A DNA stretch of 5,698 nt, taken from assembly GCA_000438015.1 (NCBI GenBank), contig FR901567.1, positions 2,501 through 8,198 on the forward strand, in the 5' to 3' direction. A program made the position numbers and the translations under genes. The stretch is from Coraliomargarita sp. CAG:312. Its GTDB lineage: Bacteria > Verrucomicrobiota > Verrucomicrobiia > Opitutales > Intestinicryptomonadaceae. A model generated the notes under the pieces. The model made no database searches. It worked only from the letters and a program-made list of their open reading frames with translations, and had not been told where the DNA came from. Positions 1-5,698 of the stretch are shown in pieces (within the stretch, counting starts at the first letter, position 1; every line of letters begins with the position of its first letter).

Positions 1-719
1 CAGCCGCAGCTGAAGCCCTCATAAAGGGAATTGTGGCTAAAATCGGCTCGCAAACTAAAGTAGATGTGGCAGTATGCCCGACATTTACCGCGCTAGACGC
101 AGCAAGCAAGGCTTTGAAAGGTTCTACGGTAAAGCTCGGCGCCCAAAATATGTATACCAAAGCCAGCGGCGCCTACACGGGAGAAATCGCCGCCGACATG
201 CTTAAAGAGTTCGATTGTTCTTACGTGATACTCGGGCACAGCGAGCGCCGCGAGTATTTCAAGGAATCCGACGAATTCATAAATGAAAAAGTCAAGGCCG
301 TTTTGGCTGCTGGAATGAAGCCAATCCTTTGCGTAGGAGAAAAGCTCGAAGAACGCGAGGCGGGCAAGACAATATCTCTTGTCAGCGGACAAACAGAAAA
401 AGGCCTGGCGGGAATTTCAAAAGAAGACGCCGAAAAAGTCGTAATCGCCTATGAACCTGTATGGGCGATAGGAACCGGCAAAACTGCGACCCCCGAGATG
501 GCGCAGGAAGTTCATGCGGAAATCCGCAAAGTTCTCTCAAAACTTTTTGGAGAGGACACGGCTGAAAATATGCAAATTCTTTATGGAGGCTCCATGAAAC
601 CTGAAAATGCCGACGCCCTCCTAAAGGAAAAAGATATAGACGGAGGTCTTATCGGCGGAGCATCGCTAAAAGCCGACAGCTTTGCAGCGCTCGTTGAAAG
701 CGCAGAAAAGCTTAGCTAG
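1..719 (+). CDS. tpiA: Triose-phosphate isomerase, 5' end missing
   Basis: Glycolytic enzyme that interconverts dihydroxyacetone phosphate and glyceraldehyde 3-phosphate in the cytoplasm. The frame is open from base 3, giving about 238 visible residues against roughly 250 for the family, so only some 15-20 N-terminal residues are missing. These include the Asn and Lys of the GNWKMN active-site motif. A GTG at 33 is in frame, but codons upstream of it (AAAEALIKGI) still read as TIM helix, so it is not the start. Visible hallmarks are ILGHSERR with the catalytic His at 237-239, AYEPVWAIGTGK with the catalytic Glu at 453-455 followed by mobile loop 6, and the phosphate-binding YGGSMKPENA and GGLIGGASL segments near the C-terminus. 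The gene ends at TAG 717-719 and is followed by a terminator. Identity is nearly certain. Confidence 0.97.
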   Translation, partial: AAAEALIKGIVAKIGSQTKVDVAVCPTFTALDAASKALKGSTVKLGAQNMYTKASGAYTGEIAADMLKEFDCSYVILGHSERREYFKESDEFINEKVKAVLAAGMKPILCVGEKLEEREAGKTISLVSGQTEKGLAGISKEDAEKVVIAYEPVWAIGTGKTATPEMAQEVHAEIRKVLSKLFGEDTAENMQILYGGSMKPENADALLKEKDIDGGLIGGASLKADSFAALVESAEKLS

Positions 720-737
720 ACGAATTAAAATTAAAAA

Positions 738-776
738 AAAAGAGGCAACGGATTTTTCCCGCTGCCTCTTTTTTTT
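738..776 (+). terminator. Rho-independent terminator after tpiA
   Basis: The stem AGAGGCA (741-747) pairs with TGCCTCT (763-769). After one A-C mismatch (748/762), CGG (749-751) pairs with CCG (759-761), closing a seven-base loop. A run of eight T (769-776) follows. The A run at 733-741 lies opposite the T run, so the element could also work on the minus strand, although no minus-strand gene is seen. It sits 21 bases after the tpiA stop and should separate tpiA from the downstream genes. Confidence 0.9.
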
Positions 777-1034
777 GGGTAGATTTTATGTCTTTTTGCC
801 TGAAAAATGCATGCCTATATAAATAACGCTGAAGCTAGACAGAATTTCCCAAATTCCCGGAAGACGCCTTGCCCAAATAATCTCTATTTTACAAAGCGCA
901 GCTCCAATATAAATCAAATTGTTCCCGCATAAACAAAAGGCCTCCATGCGCGGCATTTTAAACAGCAGCCCAAAATAGCGGAAAATAGAAAATAAATGGG
1001 CGAAAAAGCTTGCAAGGCAGAGTATTTTTTGAGG
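777..1034. other. AT-rich gene-free stretch upstream of ffs
   Basis: About 260 bases between the tpiA terminator and the SRP RNA promoter region hold no supportable gene. Short open frames here (for example a 12-codon one from ATG 788) have no ribosome binding site and no recognisable product. I see no tRNA, no convincing inverted repeat and no tandem repeat array. A promoter-like pair, TTGCCT at 796-801 and TATAAA at 818-823 (16-base spacer), is the only regulatory-looking element, and it is weak. Its target would be an RNA reaching ffs more than 200 bases downstream. Confidence 0.5.
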
Positions 1035-1041
1035 TTATATA
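1010..1041 (+). promoter_or_regulatory. Candidate promoter for ffs
   Basis: TATATA at 1036-1041 lies five bases before the predicted 5' end of the SRP RNA (about 1047), which is the right distance for a -10 box. The best -35 match, TTGCAA at 1010-1015, is 20 bases upstream of it, longer than the ideal 17. The placement is supported mainly by the well-defined RNA 5' end. The exact hexamers are uncertain. Confidence 0.4.
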
Positions 1042-1045
1042 AACA

Positions 1046-1144
1046 AGGTCGGGCCCCATGCAATTGAGGACGCGCAAACCCCGCCAGATCCGGAAGGAAG
1101 CAACGGTAGCGACGATCCCAATGTGCCGTGGGTCGCCTGGCCCC
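1046..1144 (+). ncRNA. ffs: Small-type signal recognition particle RNA (4.5S RNA)
   Basis: RNA scaffold of the bacterial SRP. It binds the M domain of Ffh and, with FtsY, targets nascent membrane proteins to the translocon. The conserved core is seen at 1084-1103: UCC (1089-1091), GGAA tetraloop (1092-1095), GGA (1096-1098), flanked by the CCAGA / AGCAA internal loop and closed by CCG 1081-1083 with CGG 1104-1106. Folding by eye gives a long rod: GGA 1068-1070 with UCC 1116-1118, AUUG 1063-1066 with CAAU 1119-1122, GCA 1060-1062 with UGC 1124-1126, CCCAU 1055-1059 with GUGGG 1128-1132, and 1047-1054 with 1135-1142. The roughly 98-base length with no Alu domain matches the small (E. coli-like) class. 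The ends are taken from the terminal helix and may be off by a few bases. Confidence 0.95.
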
Positions 1145-1173
1145 CTGCCAAGGGGCTAAGCCATCTATGGCTT
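1142..1173 (+). other. Tandem hairpins between ffs and uppS
   Basis: Two short hairpins follow the SRP RNA. CCCC (1142-1145) pairs with GGGG (1152-1155) around a six-base loop, and AAGCCA (1158-1163) pairs perfectly with TGGCTT (1168-1173) around TCTA. The first C bases also belong to the end of the SRP terminal helix, so the first hairpin and that helix compete. No T run follows either hairpin, so neither is a standard intrinsic terminator. They could be an RNA processing site, a weak attenuator or a leader structure for uppS. The function is not shown. Confidence 0.45.
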
Positions 1174-1197
1174 GTATGTGAAAATTTCTATGCCGCA

Positions 1198-1935
1198 ATG
1201 AACGATATCGATAAATCCGCCAATCTTCCCAACCATGTGGCGATTATTATGGACGGAAACGGAAGATGGGCAAAGGAGCGTGGCAAGCCGCGCATAGACG
1301 GCCACATAGAAGGCTCTAAAAGAATAAGCGATGTTTTGTCGGCAGCCTCTGAATGCGGCGTGAAATATCTGACGCTCTACGCATTTTCATCCGAGAATTG
1401 GAATCGGCCAAAAGACGAGGTGGAGGCTCTAATGGATTTGCTAAAAAGCACCATAAAAGAACACGGCAAAGATTTTTTGCAAAATAAGATCCGTTTTCGA
1501 ACAATCGGGAACATAAGCCAATTGCCTAAAGATTGCGCGGAATTGATAGATGATTTGGCTGAAAGAACAAAAAACTTCGATTCAGCAACTTTGATTTTAG
1601 CGTTAAACTACGGCTCCCGCGACGAAATATGCAGGGCAGTAAAAAATATAGTTAAGGACGCCTCAAACAAAAAGATATCAGAGCAAGATATAGATTGGAC
1701 ATCTGTATCGTCATATCTCGACACCGCAGGGATTCCCGATCCGGATCTTATGATACGCACATCCGGAGAGATGCGCCTCAGCAATTACCTAATGATGCAG
1801 GCCGCCTACGCCGAATTATATTTTACAAAAACCTATTGGCCGGATTTCGGCAAAGAAGAATTTATAAAGGCCGTTAAGGAATACCAGCGCCGCGAACGCC
1901 GCTACGGACTCACAACAGACCAATTGAAAAAATAA
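1198..1935 (+). CDS. uppS: Undecaprenyl diphosphate synthase (cis-prenyltransferase)
   Basis: Cytoplasmic, membrane-associated enzyme that adds isopentenyl units in cis to farnesyl diphosphate, forming the C55 lipid carrier used for peptidoglycan and other surface glycans. The product is 245 residues, normal for the family. Motifs in order are HVAIIMDGNGRWA with the catalytic Asp at residue 19, GH at 35-36, YAFSSENW at 61-68, NYGSRDEI at 137-144, and IRTSGEMRLSN followed by QAAYAELYF (187-209), which carries the diphosphate-binding Arg residues and the metal-binding Glu. The ATG at 1198 is chosen because homology begins just after it. The longer frame from ATG 1123 starts inside the SRP RNA and adds 25 residues with no family resemblance. 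No Shine-Dalgarno sequence precedes the start. The cdsA start lies two bases after the stop. A (poly-)cis-prenyltransferase of other chain length cannot be excluded from sequence alone. Confidence 0.95.
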   Translation: MNDIDKSANLPNHVAIIMDGNGRWAKERGKPRIDGHIEGSKRISDVLSAASECGVKYLTLYAFSSENWNRPKDEVEALMDLLKSTIKEHGKDFLQNKIRFRTIGNISQLPKDCAELIDDLAERTKNFDSATLILALNYGSRDEICRAVKNIVKDASNKKISEQDIDWTSVSSYLDTAGIPDPDLMIRTSGEMRLSNYLMMQAAYAELYFTKTYWPDFGKEEFIKAVKEYQRRERRYGLTTDQLKK

Positions 1936-1937
1936 CC

Positions 1938-2780
1938 ATGTTTGCGCGCATTTTCAGCACTCTCGTTCTATGGACGATAACGGTTTTGGCGATAATATAC
2001 CTTAAATCCCTCGGATGGGCCGCCATAATATGCGTTCTTTCGGCGGGCGCACTTTTTGAAACCTGCAAAATTTTAGATAAAATGGGAGCGTCAACGCTGT
2101 TAAAAACGGCTCAATTTTTAAATATAGGCATATTCACTGCCGCATGGGGGCTTTCGTATTTCGGACTTTTCCCTTTTGCAGGAGGAGCTGTTATGTACGC
2201 ATTATGCTGCGGATTTCTAGCCGTTTCCATATTGCGACAACCATTCGGGGATTACGCCCGGAAATCGGTGTTCCCGACAATTCTTGCGCTCACGGCAATT
2301 TCTTTCCCATTGCAATGGCTTGTCATATTAGGCGCCGAAATGCGCTCGGATATTTCGGAATATACAGGCATTGTGCTGGCAGTCTGGATATTAGCAGCCG
2401 CAAAATTCTCGGATGTGGGCGCGTATGTGATTGGAGCTGCGTTTGGAAGGCATAAAATGGCCGAGTCCATAAGCCCCAAAAAAACAATCGAAGGAGCTGT
2501 TGGGGGGCTGATTTCCTCGGCTGCGGTATCTATCCTGTTCGCATGCGGATTTGCGCACATTCTTCCTGAGCAGTTTACGCCTCTGGCTGCGGCAATTGGA
2601 GGCGCAATAATAGGGGCGGCAGCGATATTTTCAGACCTGCTTGAATCGGTTTTAAAGCGCACCGCAAAAGTCAAGGATTCCGGAAATTTCATTCCCGGAA
2701 TTGGCGGCGCGCTCGATTTGGCTGACTCTCTTTTGCTAACAGCGCCAATAGGAACTTTGATAATTTCAATTCTTGTTTAA
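1938..2780 (+). CDS. cdsA: Phosphatidate cytidylyltransferase (CDP-diglyceride synthase)
   Basis: Integral inner-membrane enzyme that converts phosphatidic acid and CTP to CDP-diacylglycerol, the branch point for phosphatidylglycerol, cardiolipin and phosphatidylethanolamine. The product is 280 residues, close to the usual 270-285, with hydrophobic segments spread along its length (about 8-46, 60-76, 81-98, 111-132, 143-155, 187-208, 216-232 and 264-280). Family motifs are KFSDVGAYVIGAAFGRHK (156-173), ISPKKTIEG (178-186), and the C-terminal signature starting SVLKR (237-241), KD (246-247), PGIGG (253-257), D260 and D263. The signature is atypical: Ile255 replaces the usual His and Leu261 the usual Arg, while the Lys-Asp pair and both later Asp residues are kept. 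It starts at ATG 1938, two bases after uppS, without a Shine-Dalgarno sequence, and is five bases from dxr. Confidence 0.93.
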   Translation: MFARIFSTLVLWTITVLAIIYLKSLGWAAIICVLSAGALFETCKILDKMGASTLLKTAQFLNIGIFTAAWGLSYFGLFPFAGGAVMYALCCGFLAVSILRQPFGDYARKSVFPTILALTAISFPLQWLVILGAEMRSDISEYTGIVLAVWILAAAKFSDVGAYVIGAAFGRHKMAESISPKKTIEGAVGGLISSAAVSILFACGFAHILPEQFTPLAAAIGGAIIGAAAIFSDLLESVLKRTAKVKDSGNFIPGIGGALDLADSLLLTAPIGTLIISILV

Positions 2781-2785
2781 ATTCG

Positions 2786-3952
2786 ATGAAACAAAAAAAA
2801 TTGGTAGTTTTAGGGGCGACGGGCTCTATCGGAGACAACACCATTCAAGTGGTTAGAGGCAATCCCGAGAGGCTGAAAATAATAGGCATAGCGGGGAAAA
2901 AGAATTTTGAAAAACTCGCAAAAATCGCGCGCGAATTTGATGTAAAAAACGTCGCCATTTACGACGAAGACGCTTTCAAAAGCGCAATGGAATCGGGGCT
3001 TTTCGCGCCCGATGTAAAGCTGTACTGCGGTTTTGAAGGGCTAATGGAAATTTCGGTTTTGCCTGAATGCGATATGCTTGTGGCTGCAGTTGTCGGAACG
3101 CAGGCGCTAAAACCGACGCTAGCCGCTATAAGCGCCGGCAAGGACATAGCCCTCGCTAACAAGGAGCTGCTTGTGATGGCCGGAAAATTCGTAATGGGAT
3201 CTGCCCGCGAAAAAGGAGTGCAAATACTGCCGCTTGACAGCGAGCACAACGCTATTTTCCAATGCCTTTGCAGAGAAAGAAAATCAGATGTTGCAAAGCT
3301 TTTAATAACCGCAAGCGGCGGAATGTTCCGGGACTACACGCGCGAACAAATGCTTGCTATTACGCCCGCACAGGCCCTTAAGCATCCGAACTGGAACATG
3401 GGCCCCAAAGTTACGATAGACTCGTCGACCTTGGCAAACAAAGGCCTTGAAATAATAGAGGCAAAATGGCTGTTCGGCGTATCGCCCGACCAAATACAAG
3501 TGGTAGTGCAGAAACAAAGCCTGGTACACTCAATGGTTCAGTTTGTGGACGGTTCAATTTTAGCGCATATGTCGCCACCTTCCATGACTTTCGCTATATC
3601 ACACAGCCTGCTCTTTCCAGAGCGCGGCAATTGCGTCTTTGCCCCATTAGACTTTACAAAACCAATATCAATAGACTTTCAACCGCCGGATACAAAACGC
3701 TTTCCATGCCTAGAGCACGCGTATGGAGCGCTTCGCGCGGGAGGAACTGCCACTACAACTTTTAACGCCTCAAATGAAGTAGCCGTCGCCGAATTTATCG
3801 CGGGAAGACTTCCTTGGATAAAAATCGCCGACGTAGTAGGAAAAACCCTTGAAAAATCGGAATTTTTCGATCCGCAAACTCTCGACGACGTCTTGTCGGC
3901 TGATTCCCATGCGCGCGCAGTGGCGCTTGAGATTGCCAAGAAAATGGAATAG
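2786..3952 (+). CDS. dxr: 1-deoxy-D-xylulose-5-phosphate reductoisomerase
   Basis: Cytoplasmic enzyme of the MEP pathway. It rearranges and reduces 1-deoxy-D-xylulose 5-phosphate to 2-C-methyl-D-erythritol 4-phosphate using NADPH and a divalent metal, and is the target of fosmidomycin. The product is 388 residues, normal length. Visible elements are the dinucleotide-binding GATGSIG (10-16), LANKELLVMAG (123-133), the metal site LPLDSEHNA with Asp151 and Glu153, the substrate-phosphate segment SGGMFR (177-182), the flexible loop HPNWNMG (200-206), and NKGLEIIEA with metal ligand Glu222. FNASNEVAV follows at 326-334. SGGMFR has Met where Pro is common, and SPPSMTFAI (263-271) differs from the usual form of this segment; all catalytic residues are intact. 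It starts at ATG 2786, five bases after cdsA, with no Shine-Dalgarno sequence, and sits five bases before rseP. It supplies precursors for the UppS product encoded in the same cluster. Confidence 0.97.
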   Translation: MKQKKLVVLGATGSIGDNTIQVVRGNPERLKIIGIAGKKNFEKLAKIAREFDVKNVAIYDEDAFKSAMESGLFAPDVKLYCGFEGLMEISVLPECDMLVAAVVGTQALKPTLAAISAGKDIALANKELLVMAGKFVMGSAREKGVQILPLDSEHNAIFQCLCRERKSDVAKLLITASGGMFRDYTREQMLAITPAQALKHPNWNMGPKVTIDSSTLANKGLEIIEAKWLFGVSPDQIQVVVQKQSLVHSMVQFVDGSILAHMSPPSMTFAISHSLLFPERGNCVFAPLDFTKPISIDFQPPDTKRFPCLEHAYGALRAGGTATTTFNASNEVAVAEFIAGRLPWIKIADVVGKTLEKSEFFDPQTLDDVLSADSHARAVALEIAKKME

Positions 3953-3957
3953 CTAAT

Positions 3958-5698
3958 ATGGTTTCATATTCGGAAATATTTTCAAACACGTGGGCAATTA
4001 TTTTGGTGCTGCTGTTCTTTGGCGGCTCTATATTTGTCCACGAGTTGGGACATTTTCTTGCGGCAAAAGCACGCGGATTGAAAGTGCTGAGATTTTCGAT
4101 AGGATTTGGCCCAAAACTTTTGGCATGGAAAGGCCGGGACGGATGCAAATATATGGTATCCCTCCTGCCCTTCGGAGGCTATGTGGCGCTTCCGCAACTG
4201 GCGGATATGGGCGCTCTCGAGGGAGGCGACGACTCTGAAGGAGACATGGAAATAATAAGAAAGCTTCCCAAAGCTTCTGTTTCCGACAAGATAATTGTAA
4301 GCGCCGCAGGGGCTTTTTTCAACATATTGTTTGCAGCAGCTTTGGCGGCTGTCGTATGGGCGGCAGGCATTCCCGAATCGCAAGCTTACAAAACAACCAC
4401 AATAGGGTATGTTCCTGAAAAAATCACAGACGCTGGCGGCGTGGAATTAAAATCCCCCGCTTTCGAGTCCGGAATAAAAGCCGGGGATAAAATCGTTTCG
4501 ATAGACGGAGTAAAAGTCGATAACTTCATGCAAATAATCGAACGCATTGCAATAGGCTCCGGGCGCGATAAGAACGGCAACCCATCAGCCGACGTAAAAA
4601 TCGAACGCGACGGCAAAATAATGGATTTTAAACTGTCGCCGGTCTTAATAAAAACAAATACAGCCACTGGCGATAGCATAAGAATGATAGGAGTTTCGCC
4701 CGCAATGCAAATGAAGGTGGGCCAAGTAATGAAAAATTCCCCGGCCGAAAAATCCGGAGTAAAAAAAGGTGACGAAGTAATCGCCATAAACAACCAAAAG
4801 CTATATTCAAACCAGCAGCTCTCTGAAATTCTAGAAAAGCTCGAAGCCGGCAGCCAGGCTACTCTTAAAGTTTTGCGGTCAGGAAAAGAAACCGACCTAA
4901 AAATATTTCCCCAACCGGTAAAATTGACACACAGCCTGTGCCTCATAGAACTTCCGAAAAAAGAAGGGAGTATATCTGTGATAGCAACCCCTGCAAACCC
5001 GGCAAGCAAAACTTCGAACGCCTTTAATTTAAGGGTATTCGAGGTAAAAACTGAAAATGAAACCCTGAAAAACATTCTCCCCGGATCGCTTCTCTACGAG
5101 ATGGACGATAAACCCGTAAAATCGCTGTCCGACATAAACACAATCGTAAACGCGGTCTCGCCTAAGGGCCATGTAAAACTGTCAGTCGTAAAAGACGGGA
5201 TATTTAAGGACTACTGGCTGCCGCGCGATTCGTCGTCGCGCATAATTCCGCCTAAAACAAAAATGATGCTAGGATACATGCTTGAAAATGTGGTGGTTGT
5301 AAGCCATCCCAATATTCTGGAGCAATTTTCCGACAGTATCGAGCGCACTTACAACGCGTTGTCTAGCCTTCTAAACCCCAAAAGCGACATAGGAATAAGC
5401 AGTTTGGCGGGTCCTGTGGACATTGGCAGGGTAATCTATAAACTCTCGCTCTCAGACTTCTCTTTGGTTTTGTCTTTTGCGGTGCTGCTAAATATAAACT
5501 TGGCGTTTCTAAACATGCTGCCGATTCCCGTTCTCGACGGGGGGCATATAATTTTTGCACTGCTAGAAAAATTGCGCGGAAAACCGTTGCCGCCAAATTT
5601 TTTCGCCGCAATCCAGGGAGGATTTTCGCTGTTGTTCATATCGCTAATGGTTTACGTCGTATATATAGGATTCGCCAGGTGGAAGGGCGACAGCGATA
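3958..5698 (+). CDS. rseP: RIP site-2 zinc metalloprotease RseP, 3' end missing
   Basis: Intramembrane zinc protease of the site-2 (M50) family. In E. coli it cuts the anti-sigma factor RseA after DegS to release sigma-E, and it also clears signal-peptide remnants. Its substrate here is unknown. I read 580 codons without a stop; the frame leaves the window after the last membrane segment, so only a few residues should be missing. Membrane segments fall at about 12-36, 111-137, 503-525 and 556-574. Zinc ligands are in HELGH (His28, His32) and NMLPIPVLDGG (Asn519, Asp527). FGGYV (72-76) marks the membrane-associated beta-loop. Between the catalytic motifs lie PDZ-like units at about 150-230 and 244-320 and a weaker third at about 358-422. 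GISSLAGPVDIG (479-490) matches the conserved GPVGI region. The usual Gly-Pro of the second segment is Gly-Ala (118-119). A weak GGA nine bases before ATG 3958 may aid initiation. Confidence 0.94.
   Translation, partial: MVSYSEIFSNTWAIILVLLFFGGSIFVHELGHFLAAKARGLKVLRFSIGFGPKLLAWKGRDGCKYMVSLLPFGGYVALPQLADMGALEGGDDSEGDMEIIRKLPKASVSDKIIVSAAGAFFNILFAAALAAVVWAAGIPESQAYKTTTIGYVPEKITDAGGVELKSPAFESGIKAGDKIVSIDGVKVDNFMQIIERIAIGSGRDKNGNPSADVKIERDGKIMDFKLSPVLIKTNTATGDSIRMIGVSPAMQMKVGQVMKNSPAEKSGVKKGDEVIAINNQKLYSNQQLSEILEKLEAGSQATLKVLRSGKETDLKIFPQPVKLTHSLCLIELPKKEGSISVIATPANPASKTSNAFNLRVFEVKTENETLKNILPGSLLYEMDDKPVKSLSDINTIVNAVSPKGHVKLSVVKDGIFKDYWLPRDSSSRIIPPKTKMMLGYMLENVVVVSHPNILEQFSDSIERTYNALSSLLNPKSDIGISSLAGPVDIGRVIYKLSLSDFSLVLSFAVLLNINLAFLNMLPIPVLDGGHIIFALLEKLRGKPLPPNFFAAIQGGFSLLFISLMVYVVYIGFARWKGDSD

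Noticed and set aside
788..826. Possible 12-codon small gene after the tpiA terminator
   Set aside because: There is no ribosome binding site, no recognisable product and no context to support it; a short frame like this is expected by chance.
849..865. Imperfect direct repeat AATTTCCC / AAATTCCC
   Set aside because: Two short, inexact copies in AT-rich spacer are within chance expectation and have no partner element nearby.
1142..1173. Hairpins after ffs as an intrinsic terminator
   Set aside because: Neither stem is followed by a T run; the downstream bases are mixed, so a standard rho-independent terminator is not supported.
914..1198. Minus-strand open frame of 94 codons across the ffs region
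   Set aside because: It runs antisense to a well-folded SRP RNA and the spacer upstream, has no recognisable domain and uses codons dictated by the RNA.
2252..2692. Minus-strand open frame of 146 codons inside cdsA
   Set aside because: It is antisense to a coding sequence with conserved motifs on the + strand, and its product (rich in Ala, Pro, Ser, Ile) resembles no family I know.
3982..4383. Minus-strand open frame of 133 codons at the dxr-rseP junction side
   Set aside because: It lies fully opposite the HELGH-containing start of rseP, and another antisense frame overlaps it; it is typical shadow sequence.
4386..5075. Minus-strand open frame of 229 codons
   Set aside because: It is the antisense shadow of the PDZ region of rseP. 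The + strand frame is continuous over 580 codons with clear protease motifs at both ends.
1..5698. A novel defence, mobile or biosynthetic system
   Set aside because: All sizeable + strand frames are assigned to well-known housekeeping families, with no transposase, integrase, repeat array or unexplained gene of notable length.

Overview
The window is ordinary core-genome sequence from a bacterium. It shows no phage, insertion sequence, CRISPR or defence genes. Everything I can support lies on the + strand, in this order: the 3' part of a triose-phosphate isomerase gene (tpiA), a rho-independent terminator, an AT-rich gene-free stretch, a small-type signal recognition particle RNA gene (ffs), and then a tightly packed gene cluster uppS - cdsA - dxr - rseP. 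The last gene runs off the right edge.

Taxonomic guess (inference, no search run): a diderm bacterium, most likely of the Verrucomicrobiota/PVC group. Grounds are the MEP isoprenoid pathway linked to a site-2 protease, SRP RNA of the short form without an Alu domain, a CdsA signature in which the usual His and Arg are replaced (PGIGG...D..D), a DXR with an unusual SPPSMTF segment, a large RseP with three PDZ-like segments, and genes that mostly start without a Shine-Dalgarno sequence. None of these is proof alone.

How the parts work together: DXR makes 2-C-methyl-D-erythritol 4-phosphate, the committed step toward isopentenyl units. UppS condenses those units into undecaprenyl diphosphate, the lipid carrier for peptidoglycan and other envelope glycans. 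CdsA makes CDP-diacylglycerol, the precursor of membrane phospholipids. RseP is an intramembrane protease that, in studied relatives, relays envelope stress to transcription. The four genes are separated by 2, 5 and 5 bases, so they are very probably one operon for envelope lipid supply and surveillance. TpiA is a separate, terminated unit. Its product interconverts glyceraldehyde 3-phosphate, the substrate of the enzyme one step before DXR, and dihydroxyacetone phosphate, but the terminator argues against co-transcription.

I did not find a convincing undescribed system. The points most worth a second look are the position of ffs directly ahead of uppS with no T-tract terminator between them, the divergent CdsA signature, and the enlarged periplasmic part of RseP.
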